A program made the translations under genes and the position numbers. From assembly GCF_000372485.1 (NCBI RefSeq), contig NZ_AQVA01000008.1:1-64000 (forward strand): 64,000 bases of DNA. The letters run 5' to 3'. The DNA is from Oenococcus oeni DSM 20252 = AWRIB129. Lineage in GTDB: Bacteria; Bacillota; Bacilli; Lactobacillales; Lactobacillaceae. Each line of letters begins with the position of its first letter. The first letter of the stretch is position 1. This document shows, piece by piece, positions 17,018-26,221 of this stretch. A model generated the notes under the pieces. It searched no databases. It saw only the letters and a list, made by a program, of their open reading frames with translations, and was not told the DNA's origin.

Positions 17018-18961
17018 ATCAATCCAAGCTTGGATGTCGAATAATCTTTTAATCCGAAGACTGGGCAGCCCATCTCGAGAAATGCCGTGAAAGCTTTGTG
17101 GATAACGGATAAATTTGGTTTCGTTGCCATTTTGTTTTAGAGCAGTATAAAATTGTTCGGATTGTTCAATTGGACAACGCATATCCCATTCGCCGTGCTG
17201 GATCAATAATGGAGTTTTGACATTTTTAGCGTAGGCTAGTGGCGATCTTTTCCAGTATTCAGTTACTCCCTGGGAATCGTATAAGTCGAGACCTAATTCA
17301 GATTTATTGAAGTACCAGCCGATATCAGAAGTACCCCACATCGAGATCCAGTTTATTACCGAACGTTGAGTAACCGCTGCCTTGAATCGATTGGTATGGC
17401 CAACAGCCCAACTGGTCATAAAACCGCCATAAGAACCACCGGCGATATATTGTCGCTTTCGATCTAGTTCTGGAAAATGGTCAAGTGCATAATCCAAACC
17501 CGAGAGCACATCGCTGTAATCTTTTTCTCCGTAATGACCAATAACGGCTGTTTCAAATTCCTGGCCATAAGTTGTTGATCCACGGGGATTAACGAAAACA
17601 ACGGCGTATCCGTGATTCGCGTGAACTTGAAATTCATGGAAAAAGCTTTCGCCGTAGGCCGCGTGCGGGCCACCATGGACATACAAAAGAACTGGAATAT
17701 TTCTTGGATCTTTCGGATTAACAGCCTGCATATACCAACCATCGTGGTTCCAACCATCTTCCGTTTGAAAATTAAAATGTTCGACATGGGCATATTCGTG
17801 TGTTGTCTCGAATTTAAGATTTGGATTATAAAGTTTAAAACGACCGTTATTTTTTAAGTCTAATTTAATTATTTCGTTAGCTTTTTCCTGTGCGGAAATG
17901 GAAAAAGCTATCTGTGCATTAGGCAGCAGAGCAAAATCGTAAATTTGATTTGTTTCATTATAAACAATCCTGAATTGTGTCCCGGATCCGGTAAAAGCCT
18001 GTGAATGTCCATGGTAACCGGCAGTGAAGAAATAGTTTGCATTATCAAGCCAGGCAATTACGTGACCGGAAGTCTGCTGCTCAAAATCCGCGGCCAGATG
18101 GCAGTCGATATCAAAATCGGCATGGCGGGTGAGGTTGACCAACTTTTTGTTCTCGATAGTATAAAGATATAATTCTTGTTTTGTATTGTTAACGAGGTGC
18201 TCGTCGTTGCCGACCAGAAGAATTTTTGTCAGATCTGGTGAAAATTTTGCATCGTAAAATTGCCCAGCTGGTTCCGACTCGGTAACAAAAGTTGTTTTTT
18301 TATTTGTCAAATTGTAGGCATAAATTCCTTCGCCGAAATCCAGATCGTTTTTTGGTTGGTTTTTCTCCGAAAAAAGTAACTGCTGATTATTGCTAGAAAC
18401 GTCCAAAAAATTGATTTGGTCGTCTTTTTCAAAGATTTGACTGGAAGCCTGATTTTCAACATCGAATTCGAATGTTCTATAAACAGCTTTTTCGTCAAAC
18501 CAACCGGTCCCATCCAAGCGATTAATTAAACGATTAATTTCCCTTGTCTTTGGGAATTCACTGGTTTTGAATTTATTTTCCAGCTCGGATTCTTTTGTTT
18601 GATAAAAGACAATTGATCCATCGTGACTGGCGATTAAATTAATCACATCGGTTTTTTCAAAGGTTAATTGGGTTGGAATACCACCATGAAAATTTACCGA
18701 AAATAATTGATTTTTCCTGCTTGTTTCGTCATGAGCAGTGAAGTAAAGATTTTCCTGAACGACAACTAAATTTGAGTTGATTCCTTTTCCGTTGGCCCAA
18801 GTTTGTATAACCCCTTTTTCGTTAACCGATTTAATTTCGGTCTGATAACTGTTCCTCTTTTCGTCAACTGAATTTTCAACGAAAAAGACTTTTTCATCGG
18901 CATAAGTCAATTGTGAGGTAGATTTTAATTTAAAAAAATCGTTAGCTGTAATACCTGTCAT
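17006..18961 (-). CDS. S9-family serine peptidase (acylaminoacyl/prolyl oligopeptidase type)
   Basis: A cytoplasmic serine peptidase of family S9C-like architecture: an N-terminal beta-propeller (about residues 1-390) and a C-terminal alpha/beta hydrolase domain. The catalytic triad is visible: Ser in GGSYGGFM, Asp in QHGEWDMRCP, His in YPQSFHGIS; the oxyanion region is YVHGGPHAAYG. There is no signal peptide. The product is 651 residues from ATG 18961 (MTGITANDFF), which follows the ribosome site GGGAGAAG; an upstream in-frame ATG at 19006 lacks one. Substrates are probably short peptides. Confidence 0.9.
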   Translation of the reverse strand: MTGITANDFFKLKSTSQLTYADEKVFFVENSVDEKRNSYQTEIKSVNEKGVIQTWANGKGINSNLVVVQENLYFTAHDETSRKNQLFSVNFHGGIPTQLTFEKTDVINLIASHDGSIVFYQTKESELENKFKTSEFPKTREINRLINRLDGTGWFDEKAVYRTFEFDVENQASSQIFEKDDQINFLDVSSNNQQLLFSEKNQPKNDLDFGEGIYAYNLTNKKTTFVTESEPAGQFYDAKFSPDLTKILLVGNDEHLVNNTKQELYLYTIENKKLVNLTRHADFDIDCHLAADFEQQTSGHVIAWLDNANYFFTAGYHGHSQAFTGSGTQFRIVYNETNQIYDFALLPNAQIAFSISAQEKANEIIKLDLKNNGRFKLYNPNLKFETTHEYAHVEHFNFQTEDGWNHDGWYMQAVNPKDPRNIPVLLYVHGGPHAAYGESFFHEFQVHANHGYAVVFVNPRGSTTYGQEFETAVIGHYGEKDYSDVLSGLDYALDHFPELDRKRQYIAGGSYGGFMTSWAVGHTNRFKAAVTQRSVINWISMWGTSDIGWYFNKSELGLDLYDSQGVTEYWKRSPLAYAKNVKTPLLIQHGEWDMRCPIEQSEQFYTALKQNGNETKFIRYPQSFHGISRDGLPSLRIKRLFDIQAWIDSHQ

Positions 18962-19048
18962 ATCTTCTCCCATTTTTCTTTTAATTCTAGCGTTTTCGTA
19001 ATGCAATTGTTTATCTCAATCATTAAAATTAAGTAAGGAGGCGCCCGA

Positions 19049-19279
19049 ATGCAAAAAAAGAAAATGCGATGGAAGAAAATTTTATTAATTGGCAACTGCC
19101 ACGCCTTAATTGAGCATTTTACAAATATTGTCCAAGAATATCGCTTCGCAGTTTTATGGAAACTTTTTGGCGGACGAGCTCATCGATTATGTTTGTTAAC
19201 AAATACGAACCAGCGATTATTCGGTTCGAAGGTTCCTTTTAAATCGTTGGATGTTTGGATTTATGAAAATAAAATTTGA
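19049..19279 (+). CDS. hypothetical small protein
   Basis: A 76-residue basic protein (MQKKKMRWKKILLIGNCHAL at the start) of unknown function. It is supported mainly by a strong ribosome site AAGGAGG 11 bases before ATG 19049 and by its coupling to the next gene, whose start overlaps its end. No domain is recognised; the central part is moderately hydrophobic but not clearly a membrane span. Confidence 0.5.
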   Translation: MQKKKMRWKKILLIGNCHALIEHFTNIVQEYRFAVLWKLFGGRAHRLCLLTNTNQRLFGSKVPFKSLDVWIYENKI

Positions 19280-19727
19280 GCAATTGGAGTTGAACTTAGC
19301 GATGGATGAAGAAAAAATAATACAAAAAGAAAAAGATGCGGGGATACCGGTGGTTGGTATCTTGAAGCGCAAGAGTAGAAAACCGGCGATGGCGGCCAAG
19401 AAAAAAAACGGCGACCAAACAGGCAACAAGGCTTCTGCCAAAGGTCAACCTGATGAAGCTGATCATTATCGTAATGGACAAGCAAAATTTCAGGACCGTG
19501 ATGGCATTCGGACAATTTATTTCATGGACGGCAATATAAAAGCCCGTGGTCCTTTTGATGGCAAAAATTTGCAGGGAGAGTGGCAATTCTTTAAAAATAC
19601 TACTCGTTTATGGCAGATTGGGCATTATAAAGATGGGTTAAAGGATGGGAAATGGATGCGTTTTACTGACGAGGGTGTGATTGAAAAAAAGCAAAACTTC
19701 AAGGATGACGAAATTCTTAAAGATTGA
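19263..19727 (+). CDS. MORN-variant repeat protein
   Basis: A protein of about 154-158 residues with a Lys-rich N-terminal half, including KRKSRKPAMAAKKKNGDQTG, and a C-terminal half with three MORN-like strand pairs: GIRTIYFMDGNIKARGPF, LQGEWQFFKNTTRLWQIG and GKWMRFTDEGVIEKKQNF. This pattern resembles the MORN_2 repeats found in YwqK-like proteins. Function unknown. The start is uncertain: in-frame ATGs occur at 19251 (inside the preceding gene) and 19263, and neither has a clear ribosome site. Confidence 0.65.
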   Translation: MKIKFEQLELNLAMDEEKIIQKEKDAGIPVVGILKRKSRKPAMAAKKKNGDQTGNKASAKGQPDEADHYRNGQAKFQDRDGIRTIYFMDGNIKARGPFDGKNLQGEWQFFKNTTRLWQIGHYKDGLKDGKWMRFTDEGVIEKKQNFKDDEILKD

Positions 19728-19801
19728 TTTCTGCCTTGTTTAGAAAGTTGTTTAGCATCAGATTGATTAACGATTGTGAAAATCATTGTTAGAATTAAAC
19801 T

Positions 19802-20266
19802 ATGACTGACTCTGTGTATATGAAGCTTGCGATTGAGCAGGCCAATGAAAATATCGTTTTAAAAGAAGGCGGTCCTTTTGGGGCTGTGATTGTCCGCGAT
19901 CAAGAAGTTATCTGTGCGGCTCACAATATGGTTTTAGCTAATCTCGATCCAACTGCCCATGCGGAAATTATCGCAATTAGAAAGGCCTGCAAAGTTTTAG
20001 CTACCTGTGATCTATCCGATTGTACTTTGTACACGAGTGCTTATCCATGCCCGATGTGTTTATCAGCGACTATTTGGGCCAACATTAAAGAAGTTCGCTA
20101 CGGGAATACTCCTAAAGAAGCCGATAGAATTGGTTTTCGAGATGACTTCATTTATAAATTTATTCAAGAGGGTTCTAAAGACCAGCATGTTTTAAAAATC
20201 ACACAAACCGGTCACGACCAAAGTATCGAAACTTTTAAAAATTACGTGGAGGAACTCCACGCATGA
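19802..20266 (+). CDS. nucleoside deaminase, probably guanine deaminase
   Basis: A 154-residue zinc-dependent deaminase of the cytidine/deoxycytidylate deaminase superfamily. The zinc and proton-shuttle motif is HAEIIA (about residues 55-60) and the second zinc motif is PCPMC (about 84-88). The C-terminal ADRIGFRDDFIYKFI resembles GuaD-type guanine deaminases, which convert guanine to xanthine; tRNA adenosine deaminase TadA is less likely because this tail differs. It overlaps the next gene by four bases. Confidence 0.85.
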   Translation: MTDSVYMKLAIEQANENIVLKEGGPFGAVIVRDQEVICAAHNMVLANLDPTAHAEIIAIRKACKVLATCDLSDCTLYTSAYPCPMCLSATIWANIKEVRYGNTPKEADRIGFRDDFIYKFIQEGSKDQHVLKITQTGHDQSIETFKNYVEELHA

Positions 20267-20919
20267 AATTTATTAAAAATATCAAATATGTTTCTGTAGC
20301 GATTCTGTTTTTATTAATTACCCTTGTTGCCGGATATTTTATTGGAAGCCTGCACGGTTCCTTGTTCTCTTCATCAACCAAACGCAGTTATGGTCCGACA
20401 GTTATTAAACAGATTAAAAACTCGGATAAATTAGAAATTTTAACCGTTTCAAATTACAAAATTACAACAATTAATCATCCTGATAAAGTTTTTGGTATTA
20501 CGATTAACGGCTTGATTTCCGGTTCTTCGATGAAAATTTTCGCTCCCAGCAAGACTAGTATTGATTTGGATTTAAGTTCTCTGGATACCAAAAAATCTAA
20601 TTTGGACAATAAGGGTACTTTGAAATTGGTTTTTTCAAGGGCTTTGGAATACAACACTAAATTAAATTTAAAAAAATTGGAAATTTTAAGTTCCAATGAA
20701 GGCATTATCACTTCGATTATTAGTAAGTTTGGTGACCAGGCAAAAGTTTTGACGAAGCAAAATGCTGAATATCAGCGGATTGAAAATCGGATCAATCTTT
20801 CTGTAAAAAAAGATCCAAAAGTTAAATCAAGAGCGGTTAAAAGTGCCGAGATTGATCTCCGTAGTTTATTTAAAATTAATTTTGATAAGGTAAAACATGT
20901 CAAGGTTGTTTTTGAATAA
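20263..20919 (+). CDS. membrane-anchored protein of unknown function
   Basis: A 218-residue protein with one N-terminal membrane segment (about residues 8-32, VSVAILFLLITLVAGYFIG) and an extracellular part rich in Lys, Ser, Ile and Asn. No conserved domain or lipobox is recognised. The start codon overlaps the deaminase stop (ATGA), so the two are probably co-translated; the ribosome site GGAGG lies within the deaminase end. Confidence 0.7.
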   Translation: MKFIKNIKYVSVAILFLLITLVAGYFIGSLHGSLFSSSTKRSYGPTVIKQIKNSDKLEILTVSNYKITTINHPDKVFGITINGLISGSSMKIFAPSKTSIDLDLSSLDTKKSNLDNKGTLKLVFSRALEYNTKLNLKKLEILSSNEGIITSIISKFGDQAKVLTKQNAEYQRIENRINLSVKKDPKVKSRAVKSAEIDLRSLFKINFDKVKHVKVVFE

Positions 20920-20928
20920 TTTTAAGGG

Positions 20929-20998
20929 CGATCCAATTAATTTGATCGCTATAAAAGCCGGACAGACTTAATTTTTTCTGTAACGGCTTTTGGTCAGG
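20929..20998 (+). terminator. two successive hairpins after the membrane protein gene
   Basis: The first hairpin pairs GCGATC with GATCGC (about 20931-20952). The second pairs AAAAGCCG with CGGCTTTT (about 20954-20993), with GACAGA/TCTGT extending it, and ends in a short T run. Together they probably end the deaminase operon and separate it from the glycosyltransferases 20 bases on. Confidence 0.5.
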
Positions 20999-21017
20999 AA
21001 ATCGAGAAAATAAATTT

Positions 21018-22664
21018 ATGAATTTTTTTATTAATTCAAATATGCAGAAGAATAAATCTGGAATCGAGCATGCTGAATTAAAAAGAGCAGCTTTGTTTCG
21101 CGATCATCATGAATCCTTTAAAATCGTTTTGAGGGATTGGTCGCAAACACTTCATAAGGATATTAAAGATTCCGGACTTTCGGACGCGGAAGTTATCAAT
21201 ATGTTTGATTATTTCCAAGGCACAGAAAAGGTGACAGAAAAAAATATTCAGGCGAAAGATATCGATTTTGGTGTCGCAGTTGATTTATACGAGAATGATC
21301 CGAAAAATAATCGTGTATTGGCATGGCAGGTCATCAAGAAAATCAACGGTGAAAGCCAACGCCGTCTACTTGGCAGAATCAATTATTTTTCTTTTGCCAA
21401 AGACCGAATTTCAAGTACGGAAATGTTCGATGCCTTTGGCAATTTATATGCCGTAAATTATTATGATATTCGTGGTTTTCTTTCCCTAACCCAGTGGTAT
21501 ACACCTGATAATAAAATCGGTACCGAGTCTTGGCAAACATTGGATAGGCGTTCTGTGCTGGAATCTTTTAATAAGTTTGATGCCAAAGGGGAGTTTAAAA
21601 AATCCGGTTGGCGTTTAGTTGATAAAAACGGTTCAATTTATACTTTCCAAACAATTGAAGAGTTGACTAAACATTTTCTTGATTCGATTAATTTTGATTA
21701 TTCCAGCCAGGAAAGAGGAAATGTTTTCATTCTCGACCGCACTCATCTGGGCGACTGGGCTTTACGTGATTTAAAAAAACCAGCCTATACTGTGATTCAC
21801 TTACATAATTCCCAGGCTGGGAATGCCGAAGATGAGATGCACTCTATTTTAAATAACCACTATGAATATTCTCTATGGAATACTAACGATTACGATGCGA
21901 TTATTAGTGCAACCAGTAAACAGACTGCCGATGTTGCCAAACGTTTCAAACCGCAGGCAAGGCTTTTCACAATTCCAGTTGGCGTGATTCCGTCGAAACA
22001 TTTTCAAGAGCAACGCATTCCAATGAGTGACCGTTTTTCCCATAAAATTGTTGCTTTGGCGCGAATCGCTCCCGAAAAGCGTCTTAACGATTTGGTTAAA
22101 GCAGTTGGAATTGCCAAAAAAGAAATTCCTGACATCAGCTTGGACCTTTATGGATATCGAGATAGTAGTGATAATTTCAAAGCTTATCAAGACATTAAAA
22201 AGGCTGTCGAAGATTATCGACTTGCTGATGAGGTTAAAGTACACGGCTATACGACGAATGTTTCCGTGATTGAAAAAAAGGCGCAAATTTTCGCCGTAAC
22301 TTCGATTATGGAAGGTTTCAATTTATCTATGATGGAGGCCTTAAGTGAAGGGGATGTCGGCTTGACTTATGATGTTAATTACGGCCCAAACGAATTAGTT
22401 GTTGATGGAGAAAATGGTTATATTGTTCCAAATGGCGATTATCATGCGCTGGCCGAGAAAATTATTTTTCTTTTCAAACATCCGGATGAACTTCAAAAAA
22501 AGTCTGAGCGGGCATATGAACTTTCCAAACGATATTCTGAAACAAAAGTTTGGCAGGATTGGAGAGAATTGTTGGATGATGCTCAGGATAAATGGCCTGA
22601 GAAGATTTCTCATTACAAATCACCGCTGCTTTTCGGTTTGGCTGAAAATGGAGGAAAGCTATGA
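21018..22664 (+). CDS. TagE-like glycosyltransferase, copy 1
   Basis: A 548-residue protein of the GT4 (GT-B) type resembling poly(glycerol-phosphate) alpha-glucosyltransferases, which decorate wall teichoic acid with glucose. The N-terminal half has the family-specific blocks NSGIEHAELKRAALFRDHHE-like start, DAFGNLYAVNYYDIRGFLS and FILDRTHL; the C-terminal half has VALARIAPEKRLNDLVKA and the EX7E-type EGFNLSMMEALSEGDVG. No membrane segment. It overlaps the second copy by four bases. The acceptor, teichoic acid or a surface glycoprotein, is inferred. Confidence 0.85.
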   Translation: MNFFINSNMQKNKSGIEHAELKRAALFRDHHESFKIVLRDWSQTLHKDIKDSGLSDAEVINMFDYFQGTEKVTEKNIQAKDIDFGVAVDLYENDPKNNRVLAWQVIKKINGESQRRLLGRINYFSFAKDRISSTEMFDAFGNLYAVNYYDIRGFLSLTQWYTPDNKIGTESWQTLDRRSVLESFNKFDAKGEFKKSGWRLVDKNGSIYTFQTIEELTKHFLDSINFDYSSQERGNVFILDRTHLGDWALRDLKKPAYTVIHLHNSQAGNAEDEMHSILNNHYEYSLWNTNDYDAIISATSKQTADVAKRFKPQARLFTIPVGVIPSKHFQEQRIPMSDRFSHKIVALARIAPEKRLNDLVKAVGIAKKEIPDISLDLYGYRDSSDNFKAYQDIKKAVEDYRLADEVKVHGYTTNVSVIEKKAQIFAVTSIMEGFNLSMMEALSEGDVGLTYDVNYGPNELVVDGENGYIVPNGDYHALAEKIIFLFKHPDELQKKSERAYELSKRYSETKVWQDWRELLDDAQDKWPEKISHYKSPLLFGLAENGGKL

Positions 22665-24181
22665 TTTTTTATTTCACTTCGGAAAACATTTTTAGTTTTA
22701 ATTCAGGGACCGAATTTTCCCAAGCCAAAAGGACGAAACTTTTTAATTTAGAAAGACAAACGGCTTTTTATGTTGCCCGTAACTATAATCCCAATTTCCA
22801 TCAAGTAGCCTTGCAGATGGAACTTTCAGATGATCAGCTTATAAATATGTATGACTATTTTCAGGAAGCGATAAACGTTCCTCGCAAAAAAATAAATGTT
22901 CGTTTTGCACCTTTTATTTCTAAGCGCGATTATCATCTTGATAGCGTCAATCCAAATTATTCTCTGATCAAATATCATGGTCGAACGACTGCTAAAGTGA
23001 ATATTGCACCACTTACAGTCGGTTTGGTGGGCAGTGTCGAATATTATGATTCTTTTGGTAATATAGCGGCGATCGATTATTGGGACTGGCGTGGTTTCAA
23101 ATCTTCGACGCAGTATTTCCATCCAAACGGCCAACCCGGAGCACAAAGATTTTTCAGCCCGGAAGGAAAACCTGTAATGGAAATTGCCAGGATGAATATC
23201 AGTGGGAAACTGTTTCCGACTATGTACAAGCTTTTCGATTACAGAGGCAGGAATTGGCGGTTCGATTCTGAAAATGAATTATTTATTTTTTTTATGAATG
23301 AATTAATTGCGCAAAGACCGGGAGTGGTTATTAATGATCGACCGAGTATGACGGATGTGATCGCCAGAATCGGTGGAGCAATTAAAAAATTTCAATATCT
23401 GCACGATGTTCATACGGCTGATTCTGGGAATCCATTCAGAGGCGAGATCATGACTGGTTTAAAACCCCTCTTTACCACTTACTCATCTGCTTACGACGGC
23501 ATAATTGTCGCGACAAATGAACAGAGAAATGATTTAAAAAAACGTTATCCGAAAATGAATATTTATCAGGCTCCGGATACTTATATCGATCAAGAACAAT
23601 TGGCAAAGCGACCTAAAAATTACTCTTCGCGTGTTTCGCATAAGTTACTTTATTTTGGTCGTTTATCTGAAGAAAAACATCCTGAACAGGCAATTAGAGC
23701 CTTTGGTGTCATTAAACAGATTGTATCTGATGCCACGCTCGAATTCCGTGGTTATTCAAGCTCGCCCGATTTTATGGCCCAATTGAAAAAGCAGGTAGTG
23801 GACGCCGGCTTAAAGGGATCGGTTGCTTTTTGCAGTTACGCAACCGGAGTTCATCGTGATCGCATTCTTGATCAAGCTGAGCTTGTCATTCAGACTTCGA
23901 CTGGCGAGGGCTTCAGTATGTCGCTTCTTGAGGCCATGAGTCATGGCCTTCCAGTAGTTGCTTATGATGCTAATTATGGGCCGAGAAACTTCGTTAGAGA
24001 TGCTTTTAACGGTTATCTCGTTAATAATGGTAACGTTGTTGGCTTGGCCGATAATGTTATCAAAATTTTTCAGGACAATTCTCTTTGGCAAAAATTATCT
24101 GTTGGAGCTTATCAGACAGCCAAAGCTTTTGACGCGAAAAACGTTTGGGATAACTGGCAGAAAAGCGGTATTTTGAATTGA
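22661..24181 (+). CDS. TagE-like glycosyltransferase, copy 2
   Basis: A 506-residue paralogue of the preceding enzyme with the same plan: ELSDDQLINMYDYFQEA near the N-terminus, YYDSFGNIAAIDYWDWRGF, then YFGRLSEEKHPEQAIRAFG and the GT4 EX7E region TGEGFSMSLLEAMSHGLPVV. It is divergent enough from copy 1 to suggest an old duplication and a different acceptor or partner role; paired TagE-like enzymes in relatives can form complexes. The start overlaps the first gene (ATGA), so the pair is co-translated. A terminator follows. Confidence 0.85.
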   Translation: MIFYFTSENIFSFNSGTEFSQAKRTKLFNLERQTAFYVARNYNPNFHQVALQMELSDDQLINMYDYFQEAINVPRKKINVRFAPFISKRDYHLDSVNPNYSLIKYHGRTTAKVNIAPLTVGLVGSVEYYDSFGNIAAIDYWDWRGFKSSTQYFHPNGQPGAQRFFSPEGKPVMEIARMNISGKLFPTMYKLFDYRGRNWRFDSENELFIFFMNELIAQRPGVVINDRPSMTDVIARIGGAIKKFQYLHDVHTADSGNPFRGEIMTGLKPLFTTYSSAYDGIIVATNEQRNDLKKRYPKMNIYQAPDTYIDQEQLAKRPKNYSSRVSHKLLYFGRLSEEKHPEQAIRAFGVIKQIVSDATLEFRGYSSSPDFMAQLKKQVVDAGLKGSVAFCSYATGVHRDRILDQAELVIQTSTGEGFSMSLLEAMSHGLPVVAYDANYGPRNFVRDAFNGYLVNNGNVVGLADNVIKIFQDNSLWQKLSVGAYQTAKAFDAKNVWDNWQKSGILN

Positions 24182-24246
24182 AAATTATGAGGATTTATTT
24201 TTTTTGTTTCTAATTAAAGATCTTACCAATAGATCGACTGAATTCT

Positions 24247-24272
24247 AAAAAGATCCAAAATCGATCTTTTTT
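24247..24272 (+). terminator. terminator after the glycosyltransferase pair
   Basis: AAAAAGATC (24247-24255) pairs with GATCTTTTTT (24263-24272). The 120 bases from here to the aldehyde dehydrogenase hold no gene that I can support, but contain an orphan extended ribosome site, GGAGGTGATC, at 24339-24348. Confidence 0.75.
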
Positions 24273-24392
24273 ATATCTGCTTTCATATGTTGATTGTGAA
24301 GAAGTAGGTTTGATTAATGGTTACGCTTCCACTAAAATGGAGGTGATCCGAAGGTTATCGATCAATTTTTTTCACATGATGAGGAGAAATGA

Positions 24393-25805
24393 ATGGCATA
24401 CCAAACAGTTAGTCCATATACAAATGAAACGATTAAAAAATATGATTTTTCGACTCAGGATGATATCGAAAGAGCATTATCCCAAGGACATACTCTTTAT
24501 AAGAAATGGCGTAACGGTCCACTCGACAAACGTGTCGCTACGTTGCACACAATAGCCAAATTATTCCGTGAACATGAAGATGAACTTGCAAAGACCGTAG
24601 TTAACGACATGGGAAAACTTCTTCGCGAAGCAAAAGGCGAAGTTGAGCTCTGTGCAATGATTGCTGACTATTTTGCTGATCACGGTCCAGAAATGTTAAA
24701 ACCGACGCCACTCAAGACAATCGCGACCGGCGATGCTGAAATTGTGAAGCATTCAACGGGAGTTGTTTTCGCGGTTGAACCGTGGAACTTTCCTTATTAC
24801 CAAATAATGCGTGTTTTTGCGCCCAACTTTATTGTTGGAAATCCAATGGTCCTAAAGGGTCCCTCTAACACGCCAGGCTCTTCGGATGCCTTTGGCAAGA
24901 TTGTTCAGGAAGCAGGAGCACCGGAAGGCAGTTTTACAAATCTATTCTTGAATTATGATCAAGCGTCTGCTTTGGTAGCCGATCCACGAGTTCAAGGTGT
25001 TGCTTTGACAGGATCCGAGCGTGGCGGACGTTCGATTGCCAAGGCAGCCGGGGAAAATTTAAAAAAGAATACGATGGAGCTTGGCGGTACTGATGCTTTT
25101 ATCGTCCTTGATGATGCCGATATTGATCAGGTTGCCGATATTGCTTGGCGGGCACGTCTATACAATGCTGGTCAAGTTTGCACATCTTCCAAGCGCTTTA
25201 TTGTAGATGATAATTTGTATGACGAATTTCTGACTCGTTTGAAGGAGAAGTTCGCTGCAGTCAAACCAGGGGATCCGATGGATGATTCGACTACTTTGGC
25301 ACCGATGAATTCTAAACGGGCGAAAGAAAAGTTGCAGGAACAAGTTGATCAGGCAATCAAGAATGGAGCAACATTATATTACGGGAATGAGCCGATTTAT
25401 TTGGATGGCCAGTTCTTCCAACCGACTATTTTGACGGACATTAGGAAAGATAATCCAGCTTATTCCGAAGAAATGTTTGGTCCGGTTGCTCAAGTTTATA
25501 AAGTTCATAGTGAACAAGAAGCCATTGATCTGGCTAACGATGCGAATTACGGATTAGGTGGTATTGTCTTTTCCGGCGATCCTGATCGTGGTGCTAAAGT
25601 TGCCTCTCAAATCGAAACAGGAATGGTTTTCGTTAACAACTTTATGAGTTCTTTGCCAGAATTACCATTTGGTGGAGTTAAGAATTCTGGTTATGGGCGT
25701 GAAATGAGCCAACTTGGAATCATGGCCTTTGTTAATGAGGAGTTAATTGTCAAGGCCGACAAGCCGGATCTCAGCAATCCAGCCGGTGGATTAATATTCC
25801 TTTAA
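24393..25805 (+). CDS. aldehyde dehydrogenase, succinate-semialdehyde type
   Basis: A 470-residue NAD(P)-dependent aldehyde dehydrogenase close to the GabD/succinate-semialdehyde dehydrogenase group of lactic acid bacteria. The cofactor region includes EPWNFPYYQ and ALTGSERGG, the catalytic Glu is in MELGGTDAFIV, and the nucleophile Cys is in NAGQVCTSSKR; the C-terminal part has EEMFGPVAQVYKV and LPFGGVKNSGYGRE. Ribosome site GAGGAG precedes ATG 24393. It stands alone between terminators, so the physiological substrate is not shown by context. Confidence 0.9.
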   Translation: MAYQTVSPYTNETIKKYDFSTQDDIERALSQGHTLYKKWRNGPLDKRVATLHTIAKLFREHEDELAKTVVNDMGKLLREAKGEVELCAMIADYFADHGPEMLKPTPLKTIATGDAEIVKHSTGVVFAVEPWNFPYYQIMRVFAPNFIVGNPMVLKGPSNTPGSSDAFGKIVQEAGAPEGSFTNLFLNYDQASALVADPRVQGVALTGSERGGRSIAKAAGENLKKNTMELGGTDAFIVLDDADIDQVADIAWRARLYNAGQVCTSSKRFIVDDNLYDEFLTRLKEKFAAVKPGDPMDDSTTLAPMNSKRAKEKLQEQVDQAIKNGATLYYGNEPIYLDGQFFQPTILTDIRKDNPAYSEEMFGPVAQVYKVHSEQEAIDLANDANYGLGGIVFSGDPDRGAKVASQIETGMVFVNNFMSSLPELPFGGVKNSGYGREMSQLGIMAFVNEELIVKADKPDLSNPAGGLIFL

Positions 25806-25827
25806 TTTTAAAATTGATTTTGAATCG

Positions 25828-25866
25828 AAAAACACCACTGGTTCACAAAACCGATGGTGTTTTTTA
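25828..25866 (+). terminator. terminator between the aldehyde dehydrogenase and the minus-strand pseudogene
   Basis: AAAAACACCA-CTGGTT pairs with AACCGA-TGGTGTTTTTT, with A and T runs on the two sides, so it can serve both convergent units. Confidence 0.8.
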
Positions 25867-25867
25867 T

Positions 25868-26203
25868 TTAATGCAATTGTTGTGCCAGCCAATATCCAAG
25901 GTAAAACCAGGATAAGATTCCATGCCAGAAGGTCGTAAAAACATTTTGATGGCTGGTAAACCAAGTAATTCCGACACTGAGCATTAAACCCAGGCTATAA
26001 AAGTCCGCGCCGTGATCAATCACGATATTACGGTGCTAATGGCCATGACGATAAGGCTTGCCGTCGACGATTATATGACGAGGGTGTTTTTTTGCCCAAT
26101 TTCTAAACTGAATATCGATTCGTCGACCAATTTTTTCGTCTAAATCATCATCGATATCATCGTTAAAATCATCTTCAAAATTTCCATTTTCCATTTTTGC
26201 CAT
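25868..26203 (-). pseudogene. small membrane protein gene, interrupted by TAG
   Basis: Reading the minus strand from ATG 26203 gives 55 residues (acidic start MAKMENGNFEDDF, then KIGRRIDIQFRNWAKKH and ending YRHGH), then TAG at 26036-26038, then another 55 residues in the same frame with two hydrophobic segments (LMLSVGITWF and GILSWFYLGYWLAQQLH) to TAA at 25868-25870. A ribosome site GGGAGAG precedes the ATG. The stop follows His-Gly-His, and a CAG to TAG change would explain it. No family is recognised. The gene lies 19 bases downstream of the marR-type gene, so it was probably under that regulator's control. Confidence 0.7.
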
Positions 26204-26221
26204 AATTACTCTCCCAAAAAA

